Shown piece by piece: positions 15,436 through 24,003 of a DNA stretch of 64,000 bases. How positions within the stretch are numbered: position 1 is the first letter of the stretch; every line of letters starts with the position of its first letter. The notes beneath the pieces were generated by a model that saw only the letters and a list, made by a program, of their open reading frames with translations, did no database searches and was not told where the DNA came from. The stretch comes from Catellatospora methionotrophica (GTDB taxonomy: Bacteria; Actinomycetota; Actinomycetes; Mycobacteriales; Micromonosporaceae). The stretch spans positions 744,001-808,000 of the forward strand of contig NZ_JAAOTJ010000001.1 of the NCBI RefSeq assembly GCF_011297335.1, in the 5' to 3' direction. Both the position numbers and the translations under genes were made by a program.

Positions 15436-15922
15436 CCCGCGCGATCACGGCGCGCTGACGCCGGACGGCCGGTATCTGATCGTGTCCGGCCGGCGGTGGC
15501 GGGCCACCGACCCGGCCATCCCCGAGCCACTGCGCCAGGAACTGGTGGACGAGCTGATGGCCGCCCGCCGGCTCGTCCGCACCGATCCGCAGGCCGCCCG
15601 CCCACGGGTGCGCGACGCCAAGGTGGCCCTCGGCGAACGCGGCGACCCGTGGTGGAAGCCCACGCCCGACGGCCGCCGTGAGCGCCTGGCCGCAGCGATG
15701 CGCGCCCTGTTGTGGCACCGCCGCCCCGACGCCACCATCTGCCCGAGCGACGCGGCCCGGGTCGCCGGGGGCGACGCGTGGCGCAGCCTGATGACGGCGG
15801 CGCGGGAGGTGGCGGGGGAACTGTCGCGGCAGGGGGTCCTGACCGTTCGCCAGCACGGCGTCGATGTCGACGCGGCCACGGCGGTGGGACCGGTCCGCCT
15901 CGCGCGCGGCCCCGGGTGGTGA
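15422..15922 (+). CDS. DUF3253 protein
   Basis: A 166-residue protein with the DUF3253 winged-helix-like region LAAAMRALLWHRRPDATICP, SDAARVAGGDAWRSLM and VRQHGVDVD near the C-terminus. The N-terminal half has GRYLIVSGRRWRATDPAIP and a charged helix ARPRVRDAKVALGERGDPWW, which commonly accompanies DUF3253 in bacteria. The function is unknown; the fold suggests nucleic-acid or ligand binding. The ATG at 15422 was chosen because family similarity starts there. The upstream extension is a mixture of Arg/Ser/Trp typical of non-coding frames. Confidence 0.75.
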   Translation: MEPADPRDHGALTPDGRYLIVSGRRWRATDPAIPEPLRQELVDELMAARRLVRTDPQAARPRVRDAKVALGERGDPWWKPTPDGRRERLAAAMRALLWHRRPDATICPSDAARVAGGDAWRSLMTAAREVAGELSRQGVLTVRQHGVDVDAATAVGPVRLARGPGW

Positions 15923-15960
15923 TGTCCCGCTGGGCCCGAACCGCGTTCGAGCCCAGCGGG
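15922..15960. terminator. Bidirectional terminator between convergent genes
   Basis: A 12-bp perfect stem (GTCCCGCTGGGC at 15922-15933, complement at 15949-15960) with a 15-base loop, between the DUF3253 stop and the stop of the minus-strand cyclophilin gene. It can serve both. Confidence 0.7.
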
Positions 15961-15977
15961 ACGTCTTCCGTGCCGGG

Positions 15978-16715
15978 TCAGCAGATCGGCAGCGGGAACA
16001 GGTGTACGCAGGCCCGCTGGATGTCGGCGCTCAGCACGGGTGCGCCGTCGACGGGCGCCGGGTCCTCGGGCGTCGGCTGGATCCCACCGGCGGCGATGGC
16101 GTCCAGGGCCACCATCCCGGCTTCGTCGATGGTGCCGAAGACGGTGTAGTTGGGCCGCAGGATCGAGTCGGCGTAGACCAGGAAGAACTGGCTGCCGTTG
16201 GTGTCGGGCCCGGCGTTGGCCATGGCCAGCGTGCCGCGCGGGTAGTAGACCCGGTCCGGCCGGTCCGGCACCGGAGGCAGGTCGGTGGGCAGTTCGTCCT
16301 TGTACTGGTAACCCGGGCCGCCGCTGCCGGTGCCGGACGGGTCACCGCACTGCAGCACCTTCAGCGTCGGGTACGCCGTCAGCCGGTGACAGCTGGTGTT
16401 GTTGTAGAACCGGTGCAGGATCAGGTGTTCGAAGCTCTGCACCGTGCAGGGCGCCTTGGCGGCGTCCAGCTTCATCGTGATCTTGCCGTGGCTGGTGCGG
16501 AGTACGACATGGGTGTTCCAGGTCTGCTGACGCCGCGGGTCGAACGGCAGCCCGACCGGCCGGGCGGGCGGATCGTCAGGAGTCTCGGCGTACCGGCAGG
16601 GGCCGTTCGTGGTCCGGGGTGCCGGATCGGCGGCGGCAGGGGTGGCGGTGGCCACGGCGCACAGCAGCCCGGCGACGAGTCCGGTCACGGTGAACCGGAT
16701 CAGATGGGTTCGCAT
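15978..16715 (-). CDS. Secreted cyclophilin-type peptidyl-prolyl isomerase
   Basis: A 245-residue exported protein: a signal peptide with likely cleavage in TPAAADPAP, then a cyclophilin domain. Family blocks seen are SHGKITMKLDAAKAPCTVQS, FYNNTSCHRL, LQCGDPSGTGSGGPGYQYKD, LAMANAGPDTNGSQFFLVY and YTVFGTIDEAGM. The catalytic Arg that usually occurs in the FxRxI motif appears as His-Arg-Leu after Ser-Cys. Cys pairs suggest disulfides outside the cell, where it may assist folding of exported proteins. No ribosome site precedes the ATG at 16715. A TATACC hexamer seven bases upstream hints at a leaderless mRNA; an ATG at 16736 is the alternative. Confidence 0.88.
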   Translation of the reverse strand: MRTHLIRFTVTGLVAGLLCAVATATPAAADPAPRTTNGPCRYAETPDDPPARPVGLPFDPRRQQTWNTHVVLRTSHGKITMKLDAAKAPCTVQSFEHLILHRFYNNTSCHRLTAYPTLKVLQCGDPSGTGSGGPGYQYKDELPTDLPPVPDRPDRVYYPRGTLAMANAGPDTNGSQFFLVYADSILRPNYTVFGTIDEAGMVALDAIAAGGIQPTPEDPAPVDGAPVLSADIQRACVHLFPLPIC

Positions 16716-16834
16716 ATTGAAGGGTATACATGACATTCGTCATCTCGGCAGTCTGAGGGCCCGGCCATGATCGGCGTCGCGCCGAGATGGCAGGGAACCG
16801 ATCCACCTCCTCGCGCGCCATGCAGGATGTGCAG

Positions 16835-17323
16835 GTGAACGAGGCGCGACAGCGTGCCCCCGGCGAGGTGTACGCCCACGAGTATGCGGGGCTGGTCCGC
16901 CTCGCCTACGTGACGACGGGCAGCCTCGCCGCCGCCGAGGACGTCGTCCAGGACGTCTTCGCCGACTGGTTCCGGCTCGACGGCGACCGCCGCGACGAGA
17001 TCCGCGAACCGGCGGCCTACCTGCGCCGGGCGGTGCTCTCACGGTGCACGTCGTGGGTGCGGCGACGGGTCCTGGAACGCCGCCACGCCGCGGCCCCGGC
17101 GCTGACACCACCGGCCTCCGACGCCCCGTCCCAGGCTGACATCGCGGCGGTGCGAGCCGCGCTGCGGCGCCTGACCCCGCGCCAGCGCGCGGCGGTGTTC
17201 CTGCGCTACTACCTGGATCTGCCCGAGGCGCAGGTCGCCGCCGAACTCGCCTGCCGCCCCGGCACCGTGAAGTCGCTGCTGCACCGGTCGCTGACCAGGA
17301 TGAAGGACGTGCTCGGTGAGTGA
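16835..17323 (+). CDS. ECF sigma factor, SigE-like family
   Basis: A 162-residue extracytoplasmic-function sigma factor. Region 2 is visible as YAGLVRLAYVTTGSLAAAED and VVQDVFADWFRL; region 4 as LRRLTPRQRAAVFLRYYLDL and a helix-turn-helix ending VKSLLHRSLTRM. The GTG start at 16835 has AGGA seven bases upstream; in-frame ATGs at 16787 and 16820 lack a ribosome site. It is translationally coupled (8-base overlap) to a membrane protein gene. In this sigma-factor group such partners usually serve as regulator or sensor in place of a classical zinc anti-sigma factor. It is divergent from the cyclophilin gene. Confidence 0.9.
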   Translation: MNEARQRAPGEVYAHEYAGLVRLAYVTTGSLAAAEDVVQDVFADWFRLDGDRRDEIREPAAYLRRAVLSRCTSWVRRRVLERRHAAAPALTPPASDAPSQADIAAVRAALRRLTPRQRAAVFLRYYLDLPEAQVAAELACRPGTVKSLLHRSLTRMKDVLGE

Positions 17324-18641
17324 CCTCGAACAGCGGCTGCGCGCCGCGATCCGCGCCATCGCCGACGAACCCGACGTGCCCGTGCCACCCCGGCCCGCCG
17401 TCACCGCCCGCCGCCCCTGGCTGATCCGGTATGCCGTACCCGCACTCGCGGCACTCGCGGTACTGGTGGCGGTCTTCGCCATCGGGCTGCCACCGGTGGA
17501 CCACCGCCCCGCGGCGGGCGCCGACGCGGCGTTCCTGCCGGACGAACTCGCCGGGCTGTCCCTGCTCACCGCGACCGTGTCGGACGCACCTCTCGGACAG
17601 CCCGCCATGGCGGTGCTGGATCAGGGCAACCTCGGCTCGACCTGGGGCAGCAGCCAGGTCGTGGTGATCGCCGCCGACGGCCGGACCTACCGTCGGCTCG
17701 ACCTGGCCGAGCAGCGCGGCACGGTCGGGGACGACAGCGAGTGGCTCCACGCGCCGACCAGCCTCTCCCCCGACGGGCGTCTCGTGGCGATCGGCGACCG
17801 CCGCCGCAGTAGCACGCCCGACATCGTCGTGCTGGATCTCGTCACCGGGCAGCGCCGTGCATATCCCCTGGCCCAGCCGTCGACGTACCGCCTGCTGGGA
17901 TGGTCGCCGAACGGCAGGACCCTGGCCATTCTCACCAGCGCGGGCGCCGACCCCGACAGCTACGGGACAGCGCCGGGCAGCGAAGCCGACCTGGTCCTGC
18001 TCGATCTGGCGACCGGCTTGTTCGCCACGGTCCAGAAGGCACTGACGGAATCCGACGGGCACCACTGCTTCACCGGTGACGGCAGGACGATCGCTGCCGG
18101 CACCTACACCGATCAGGGACCGGCGGTCGCCCTGTATCCGGTCGACGGCTCGGCCCCGCGCACCCTGCCGCTCACCGGCGAATGGCACCTGATCGGCTGC
18201 GCACCCGATGGATCGCTGCTGGTGACGACCAGTCCTGAGGTGGACCCGGAACTACGGCTGGTCTCGGCCACCGACGGTGCCGTTCTTCGCGATACGCGAC
18301 TGCCCCAGCCTGTCAGCAACGCCCTCGCGTGGCGCTCCGCGAACGGCCCCATCCTCTACGCGCCGTCCTGGCTCACCGAGGGCGGGACCGGGCGGGTGCT
18401 GGCCGCGCCGTTCGACGGGCCGGTGACGACGCTCAGCACGGCCGACGAGGGCTGGTTCAGCAGGGTCACCGTCCTGGAACTGGCCGCCGACCTGGCCGGG
18501 GATGCCGTGCCTACCAGTGCGGGTCCCGAGCGCGGTCTCTGGCCGCTGTGGGCACGGGTCGTCGCGGGTGTCATCGCCATGCTGGCCGCCGCAGTGTCGG
18601 TGCTGCGGCGGCGCATCGCATCGAACGGGCGCGCGGGGTGA
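17316..18641 (+). CDS. Membrane protein partner of the ECF sigma factor, with beta-propeller-like outer domain
   Basis: A 441-residue protein with a short cytosolic N-terminus (DLEQRLRAAIRAIADEPDV), one helix at about 38-60, a long outer region (60-395) and a second helix at about 405-425 with the basic tail RRRIASN. The outer region has WD/TolB-like blade patterns such as SLSPDGRLVAIGDR, GWSPNGRTLAILT and FTGDGRTIAAGTY, so it is probably a beta-propeller that could sense a periplasmic or cell-wall cue. The overlapping GTG start within the sigma gene means equal-dose translation. A role as anti-sigma factor is inferred from gene order and topology only. Confidence 0.7.
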   Translation: MSDLEQRLRAAIRAIADEPDVPVPPRPAVTARRPWLIRYAVPALAALAVLVAVFAIGLPPVDHRPAAGADAAFLPDELAGLSLLTATVSDAPLGQPAMAVLDQGNLGSTWGSSQVVVIAADGRTYRRLDLAEQRGTVGDDSEWLHAPTSLSPDGRLVAIGDRRRSSTPDIVVLDLVTGQRRAYPLAQPSTYRLLGWSPNGRTLAILTSAGADPDSYGTAPGSEADLVLLDLATGLFATVQKALTESDGHHCFTGDGRTIAAGTYTDQGPAVALYPVDGSAPRTLPLTGEWHLIGCAPDGSLLVTTSPEVDPELRLVSATDGAVLRDTRLPQPVSNALAWRSANGPILYAPSWLTEGGTGRVLAAPFDGPVTTLSTADEGWFSRVTVLELAADLAGDAVPTSAGPERGLWPLWARVVAGVIAMLAAAVSVLRRRIASNGRAG

Positions 18642-18657
18642 CCTGACGTTCGCCGTC

Positions 18658-18810
18658 CTACGCGGCGCAGGTGGCGTACGCCTCGGCGGCCCAGACGTCG
18701 GGGTTGCCGAACTCGTCTTCGTAGCCGGTCACGACCACCGTGCTCGGCTGGGCGACCCGGAAGTCGTCGATGACCGGGAACGGAAAGGTCAGGGATGGTC
18801 GGGACCCGCG
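18658..18810 (-). pseudogene. C-terminal remnant of a secreted protein
   Basis: The minus strand reads an open stretch of about 50 codons ending at a TAG (18658-18660): FPVIDDFRVAQPSTVVV, then TGYEDEFGNPDVWAAEAYAT and CAA-stop. It lacks any start codon with a ribosome site and is bounded upstream by a TGA. The style (Val-rich strand, Trp, terminal Ala-Tyr-Ala-x-Cys) is that of the last domain of small exported actinomycete proteins, so it is probably a leftover gene end. Confidence 0.35.
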
Positions 18811-18890
18811 GTCAGCGGCTCGGCCCGGTCACCTAGGGCACGATGCGGGCATTTTTCGCATATGGTTGATGGGAGACCGGAGGAGTGATC

Positions 18891-19304
18891 ATGACGACCT
18901 ACCATGCCGAGAAACGCGTCAACCATGACGTGACCGATGCCTTCGCCTACCTGGCCGACCCCGCCAACCTCCCCGACTACTTCCCACGGATCACCTCGGC
19001 CAGAAAGGTCGGACCCGATCTGGTGCAGACGACGGCAGCGGTCGACACCGACGGCGACGGCAAGCCGGAGCGGGTATCCGGCGAGGCGTGGTTCCACGCC
19101 GACGAGGCCGCACACGAGATCACCTGGGGCTCGCCGGAGCACAGCGAGTACCACGGCTCGCTGAAGGTCACACCCGCAGGAGACGACACCACCCTGCTCA
19201 GCCTGCAACTCGACGCGGCCGACGAGCACCCCGGCATACAGCACGCGCTCGACGAGGCGCTGGACTCGATCGCGCACGAACTCGCGGCGCACTCCGGCGG
19301 CTGA
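18891..19304 (+). CDS. SRPBCC (START-like) domain protein
   Basis: A 137-residue protein with the polyketide-cyclase/START-like pattern: an N-terminal strand YHAEKRVNHDVTDAFAYLAD, then NLPDYFPRITSARKV, a long curved sheet and the C-terminal helix IQHALDEALDSIAHELAAH that closes a hydrophobic cavity. Members bind lipids or small hydrophobic ligands or act as toxin/stress proteins; no ligand can be inferred. GGAGGAG five bases before the ATG fixes the start. Confidence 0.82.
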   Translation: MTTYHAEKRVNHDVTDAFAYLADPANLPDYFPRITSARKVGPDLVQTTAAVDTDGDGKPERVSGEAWFHADEAAHEITWGSPEHSEYHGSLKVTPAGDDTTLLSLQLDAADEHPGIQHALDEALDSIAHELAAHSGG

Positions 19305-19425
19305 CCCTCGTCGCCCGGCTCCCACCGAAGAGTCGCCCGATCTGCGTCACACTGCGCTTCAGCGATGATTTCGCGCGCCGCCGGCCGTCATATCCGGTGA
19401 TGGACCATCAACCGGAAGGAGAGCC

Positions 19426-20166
19426 ATGACGGCTGACATCGTGCAGGGTGCTGCGACGCCGCAGATCGTCGACCGGCAGACCTGGTCGCGCGCCCGTGAC
19501 GCATTGCTGGCCAGAGAGAAGGCGCACACCCGCGAGGGCGATGCCATCGCCGCGGCACGCCGGCGGCTGCCGATGACGCTCGTGCCGCCGGTCACCGTGC
19601 AGGGCCCGGGCGGCGAGACCTCGCTGGTAGACGTGTTCGAGGGCCGCCGACAGCTGATCGTGTACTACCACATGTGGCACGACGGGCAGCCCTGGGAGAA
19701 CCAGTGTGAGGGCTGCACGTTCGCCACCTGCCACATGGACATGCTGGACTACCTGCACGCCAGGGACGTCACCTACGCCGTGTTCTGCGAGGGCACGTAC
19801 GCCGAGAGCGCCCCGTTCCCCGAGTTCATGGGTTACCGGTTTCCGTGGTACTCGGCCCGGGACGCGGATCCGGTGCTGCTCGACGGGCGGGGCTTCGGCA
19901 TGATCGCCTGCTACCTGCGCGACGACGCCGACCAGGTGTACGAGACCTATTGGACCACCGACCGTGGTGTTGAGGCGCTGACGACCAGCTACCACGCGCT
20001 GGACCTGACCGTGTATGGCCGCCAGGAGCGGTGGGAGGACTCACCCGAGGGCTGGCCGAGAATCGACGGGCACCAGTGGCGCGTCGACGGCCGCCCGACC
20101 GCGCAGTGGAGCCGGCCCGGGGTCGCGCCGACCGGATCCGCCGTGTCCTGCTGCGCTGGGCACTGA
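19426..20166 (+). CDS. DUF899 thioredoxin-fold protein
   Basis: A 246-residue DUF899 protein. The usual blocks are present: ARDALLAREKAHTREGDAIA, ARRRLPMTLV, LVDVFEGRRQLIVYYHMW, NQCEGCTFATCHMD and YLHARDVTYAVFCEGTYAE. The fold is thioredoxin-like, and the Cys-Glu-Gly-Cys pair sits where a redox centre would be. The C-terminus has a further Cys pair (VSCCAGH). The function is unknown, but it is probably a cytosolic oxidoreductase. GGAAGGAGAGCC before the ATG is a strong ribosome site. A perfect hairpin ends the transcript. Confidence 0.85.
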   Translation: MTADIVQGAATPQIVDRQTWSRARDALLAREKAHTREGDAIAAARRRLPMTLVPPVTVQGPGGETSLVDVFEGRRQLIVYYHMWHDGQPWENQCEGCTFATCHMDMLDYLHARDVTYAVFCEGTYAESAPFPEFMGYRFPWYSARDADPVLLDGRGFGMIACYLRDDADQVYETYWTTDRGVEALTTSYHALDLTVYGRQERWEDSPEGWPRIDGHQWRVDGRPTAQWSRPGVAPTGSAVSCCAGH

Positions 20167-20180
20167 CGCCGGACGGGTGA

Positions 20181-20225
20181 GCGGCCTTGCCTGGCCGTGG
20201 GGTGCTGAGCTCCAGGCAAGGCCGC
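20181..20225 (+). terminator. Terminator after the DUF899 gene
   Basis: A perfect 14-bp inverted repeat (GCGGCCTTGCCTGG at 20181-20194 with its complement at 20212-20225) with a 17-base loop. Confidence 0.8.
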
Positions 20226-20280
20226 ACCGGTCCGCCCGCCACGCCGCTGTGCTGGCGTGAATGGACTACGCTCCCGACGC

Positions 20281-20757
20281 ATGAGCGATCTTGGTGTTGC
20301 GCCGGAGACCCTCGCCCGCGCCGGGCATGAGCGATACCTGGCCGAGCAGACGGCCGCGGGTGTGCCGATGGGCGAGACCCCGGCCATGGCCACCTGGGAG
20401 GCGTTGCCCGACGACCTCAGGCAGGCCAACCTCGACCAGGTCGCCGACATCCCGGCCAAGCTCGCCATGGTGGGGTGCGCCGCCGCGCCCGCGGCCTCCG
20501 GCGACGCGGAGACCGCCTTCTCCGACGCCGAGCTGGAACTGCTGTCGGTGCACGAGCACGACCGCTGGTGCGCGCAGCGCGTCGCGGCGGGCTGGACGTA
20601 CGCCCCGGTCCGCGACGACGCTGCGAAGCATCATCCGTCCCTGACACCGTGGTCGGAGCTGTCCGAGTCGGAGAAGGACAAGGACCGCTCCGTCGTACGC
20701 CGCATTCCACTGTTGCTGGCCCTCGGGGGTCTGCGCATGGTGCGCCGCCAGGGCTGA
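20281..20757 (+). CDS. Stand-alone RyR-domain protein
   Basis: A 158-residue protein with a RyR (ryanodine receptor) domain in its C-terminal half: HEHDRWCAQRVAAGWTYAPV, KHHPSLTPWSELSESEKDKD and RSVVRRIPLLLALGG. The N-terminal half (ATWEALPDDLRQANLDQVAD, IPAKLAMVGCAAAP) matches the segment before the RyR domain in the TrkA-N protein at 24004-25725, so the whole protein is a paralogue of that C-terminal module. RyR domains in bacteria are small ligand-sensor candidates of unproven function. The ATG has no ribosome site; a TACGCT hexamer eight bases upstream suggests a leaderless mRNA. It is convergent with the TIR-WD40 gene. Confidence 0.8.
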   Translation: MSDLGVAPETLARAGHERYLAEQTAAGVPMGETPAMATWEALPDDLRQANLDQVADIPAKLAMVGCAAAPAASGDAETAFSDAELELLSVHEHDRWCAQRVAAGWTYAPVRDDAAKHHPSLTPWSELSESEKDKDRSVVRRIPLLLALGGLRMVRRQG

Positions 20758-20785
20758 GGGCGCACGACGGCCGTAGGCCGTGACG

Positions 20786-23704
20786 TCAACCGGCGGACGG
20801 GCACGTCTGCCGGTAGGCGACGCCCGGCCCCGCCTCGGCCCACTCCTGTTCGGTCAGCCCCCGCCCGACGATCGCGCAGGCCGCCGACGGCGCGGAGACG
20901 AGCTCACGAACCGGCGTCAGGTCCCACAGCCGCACGATGCGGTCGTCACCGCCGGACAGCAGCCTGCCCGACCCGGCGTCGAATGCCACCGTGGTGACGG
21001 CTTCGGCCGAGGCGGGGATCGTCAGCAGGGGCTCGGGCCGGCCCGTGGTGGTGTCCCACACGGCGACGGTGCCGTCGACGGCGCCGCCGGCCAGCAGCGG
21101 CTGCGGCCCGGCGGCGAGCTGGACGACACCCGCGCGGGGCACCTGCAACGTCGTCAGCCGCTGCGGCCGTGCCGGGTCGGACAGGTCCCACAGCACCGGC
21201 ATGCCCTTGCCCGCCACGGCGAGGGTCGCCCCGCCGGGCGTCCAGGCCACGGCCCACACCGGTTGCGGCTGACCGGGCACGGTCGCCACGACCCGCGGCG
21301 CGGCGGGGTCGGCGACGTCCCACACCGCGGCGGTCTGGTCGGTGCTGCCCGTGGCCAGCAGCCTGCCGTCGGCGGAGAACGCCGCCGACTGGACGCTGCC
21401 GGTGTGCGCGCCGAGGGTCGCGAGCCGCCGCGGCCGGGCCGGGTCGGCGACGTCCCACAGCGCCGCGGAACGGTCCCGGCTGGCGGTGACGGCGATACGG
21501 CCGTCGGGGGCGAAGGCGGCGTCCCATACGACGTCGGTGTGACCGGACAGGGTGGACAGCCGCCGTGGTGCGGCCCGGTCGCTCACGTCCCACAGCGCGG
21601 AGGTGCGGTCGTCGGACGCGGTGAGCAGGGTGCGCCCGTCCGGGCTGAACCTGACCGCGGTGACGGTGCCGGTGTGGCCGCGCAGGGTGGCGGTCGTGGT
21701 CGGCGCGGACGGGACGCTGAGGTCGTACAGCACGGTCAGGCCGTCCGCTCCCCCGACGGCGGCGGTCCGGCCGTCTGGGTGCAACGCCGTCGACGTGATC
21801 TGGTCGGCGCGCGGAGGAAGTCTCGCCACGGCGACGCCGTCGGCGGGCTGGTCGAGGTTCCACACGATCGCGGTCTGGTCGGCGCTGCCCGATACGACGG
21901 CGGTGCCCGCCGCGTCGAATCCGAGGTCCCACACGGCGTCCGTGTGGCCGGTGAGGGTGGCCGCCTTCACCGGGTCACCGGCGTCGGGCAGCCGCCACAG
22001 GTCGATCGTCCCGGACGCCCCGCCGATGGCCAGGCGGGTGCCGTCGGGGCTGAACGCCAGGCCCGCCGAGGACGTGTCGATGACCGTCTTGGACTTTTTC
22101 GGCGCGGCGGGGTCGGTGGTGTCGTACAGGTTCGTGCGGCCGTCGCGCCCGAGAACTGCCAGGCGCCTGCCGCCCGGGCCGAACGCGACTCGCGCGGCCC
22201 AGTCCGACCGGCCCGTCACGACGGCGACGCGGCGGGCGGCCTTCGGCTCGCTGACGTCCACGAGCAGCACGTTCTTCGTCGCCGCGCCGATCGCGAGCAG
22301 CCTGCCGCCGGGCGCGAACGCGATCGACAGCATCGGCGTGTCCGGATTGCCGAACGCCCCGCGCCGCTGCGGGGTGCCGGGGTCGGCCAGGTCCCAGAAC
22401 ACCGCCGACCCGTCCGCGGACGCGACGGCCAGCAGCCGCCCGTCGGACGTGAACGCGAGGCTCGTGGCGGGGCCGGTGTGCCCGGCCAGGGTCGCCAGCT
22501 GCCGGGGCCGGGCCGGATCGCCGACGTCGAACAGCATCGCGGTCGTGTCGGCGGAGGCGGTGGCCAGCAGTTTCCCGTCGGGGCTGAACGCCACGTCGAT
22601 GATCGCGCCGGAGTGCCCGCTGATGGTGGCCAGTGCGCGGTGGCGGCTGCCGGCCGCGGTGTCCCACAGGGTGACGGTCTGGTCGCCGCTGCCACCGGTG
22701 GCGGCCACCTGGCCGTCGGGACGGAGCGCGGCGGCGCTGACGATGTCGTCGTGCCCTGCCAGCACGGCGCGGATGCGGCTGGCCGCCGTCGTGGCCACCA
22801 GCGGCTGCCCCACCGAGGGCTGCGGGTGCAGCGCGTACGCGGCCAGGCCCAGCCGCATCGCCCGGACCGGGTCACTGCCGCGGACCTTGGCGGCCAGCTC
22901 GGTCAGGGTCCCGGCGGCGGCGATGTCCCGCTGGTCCTGCGCGGCCTGGGCCTGCTGCTCGGCGCGCGCGGACTGGCGCAGCGCGTACACGGTGGCGACG
23001 GCGGCCGCCACGAGCAGCACCGCCAGCGCGGTTCCCCCGGCCCCTGCGGCCCTGATGGCCTGCCGGTGCCGCCGCAGATGCGTGCTGAGCAGCTCCTCCT
23101 TCGCGACCCGGTGCAGCGGTGCGGCGATGTCGCCGACGGCGGCGAGCAGCTGCGGCTGGCCCAGGGTCAGCGGCCCGGCGTCGCGGATGCCGCGCAGGTC
23201 CACCCAGCGCGGCTCGTCGTCGTGGATGCCGGCGAGCATCGGCGTCCCGTCCGGGCCGGGCGTCTGCCGCCACAGCGCCGGTGGCAGGGCCGTGGTCTGC
23301 TCGGGGTCGAAGCGGCGCAGGTGCTCGTCCCAGACGAGTTCACCGCCGGTCAGCGCGATGATGATCGACGATGGTGAGCGGTGTCGCAGCCAGTGCCGCA
23401 CTTCCCGGTCGACGTAGGCCGACTCGGCCGCGCCGGGAGAGGCGAGCAGGATCAGGTGGCCGGAGTCGTCCATCGCCTGCTGCAGCGACGGCCACAGTGC
23501 CGGGTTGGCCGACAGGTCGGTGTCGTCGCGGAACACCCGCAGGGCGCGCGGCCGGTACCACGGCTTGCCGAGCACCTGGAGGCCGTGTTGCAGGCTGGTC
23601 GCCAGGTCGCGGTCGGCTGATCGGCGGTAGGAGATGAAGGCCGCGTAGCGGGTCGCCAAGGGATGCTCCCGTGTCGAGGTCGACGTGGTGGCGCAAGGGA
23701 CCAT
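20786..23704 (-). CDS. TIR domain, membrane helix and WD40 propeller protein
   Basis: A 972-residue protein. A TIR domain occupies about residues 18-130 (YAAFISYRRSADRDLATSL, RALRVFRDDTDLSANPALW, LILLASPGAAESAYVDREV). A linker leads to a membrane helix near 222-242, a short helical region, then WD40 repeats from about 314 to 945 with blades such as AFSPDGKLLATASAD and RFSPDGRTLLTASDD; roughly 13-14 blades fit, enough for two propellers. At the TIR position where NAD-cleaving TIRs carry the catalytic Glu (by comparison with SARM1) this protein has Pro72 in ALWPSLQ, so it may not be an NADase. A TTG at 23656 with GGGAG upstream is an alternative start. Confidence 0.88.
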   Translation of the reverse strand: MVPCATTSTSTREHPLATRYAAFISYRRSADRDLATSLQHGLQVLGKPWYRPRALRVFRDDTDLSANPALWPSLQQAMDDSGHLILLASPGAAESAYVDREVRHWLRHRSPSSIIIALTGGELVWDEHLRRFDPEQTTALPPALWRQTPGPDGTPMLAGIHDDEPRWVDLRGIRDAGPLTLGQPQLLAAVGDIAAPLHRVAKEELLSTHLRRHRQAIRAAGAGGTALAVLLVAAAVATVYALRQSARAEQQAQAAQDQRDIAAAGTLTELAAKVRGSDPVRAMRLGLAAYALHPQPSVGQPLVATTAASRIRAVLAGHDDIVSAAALRPDGQVAATGGSGDQTVTLWDTAAGSRHRALATISGHSGAIIDVAFSPDGKLLATASADTTAMLFDVGDPARPRQLATLAGHTGPATSLAFTSDGRLLAVASADGSAVFWDLADPGTPQRRGAFGNPDTPMLSIAFAPGGRLLAIGAATKNVLLVDVSEPKAARRVAVVTGRSDWAARVAFGPGGRRLAVLGRDGRTNLYDTTDPAAPKKSKTVIDTSSAGLAFSPDGTRLAIGGASGTIDLWRLPDAGDPVKAATLTGHTDAVWDLGFDAAGTAVVSGSADQTAIVWNLDQPADGVAVARLPPRADQITSTALHPDGRTAAVGGADGLTVLYDLSVPSAPTTTATLRGHTGTVTAVRFSPDGRTLLTASDDRTSALWDVSDRAAPRRLSTLSGHTDVVWDAAFAPDGRIAVTASRDRSAALWDVADPARPRRLATLGAHTGSVQSAAFSADGRLLATGSTDQTAAVWDVADPAAPRVVATVPGQPQPVWAVAWTPGGATLAVAGKGMPVLWDLSDPARPQRLTTLQVPRAGVVQLAAGPQPLLAGGAVDGTVAVWDTTTGRPEPLLTIPASAEAVTTVAFDAGSGRLLSGGDDRIVRLWDLTPVRELVSAPSAACAIVGRGLTEQEWAEAGPGVAYRQTCPSAG

Positions 23705-24003
23705 GGTGGCACAGCGCTTGCCCTCGGGACACTCTGTGTAACCGTGCGTGGCGGGGCGCGTGCCCCCGGAGCAGCAGGACTTCGCCGCTCAGGGGCGCGG
23801 CTGTCGCCGATGCGACACCGGCCGTGCCGGTCCCTCTACAGCCGACATGCCAGCTCAGACCTGCCCGTTACCCCGCGCCGGGACGCGGAGGCGATCTCCG
23901 GCGATTGACGTCATCAGTTCTGCAGTCCAGCGGCGTACCGGGTGTCCTAGCCTGACTGTCGACAAAGGTCAGTAGATCATCGTGGTAAAGGAACGGGACG
24001 CGT
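23705..24003. other. Divergent promoter region between the TIR-WD40 and TrkA-N/RyR genes
   Basis: A 299-base spacer between divergent genes. It carries no frame with convincing coding character, and I found no clear inverted repeat. It must hold both promoters. Confidence 0.4.

Noticed and set aside
20780-23377. Long plus-strand open frame opposite the TIR-WD40 gene
   Set aside because: The composition is Gly/Arg/Asp/Val-biased without motifs, and it is fully explained as the shadow of the WD40-coding strand.
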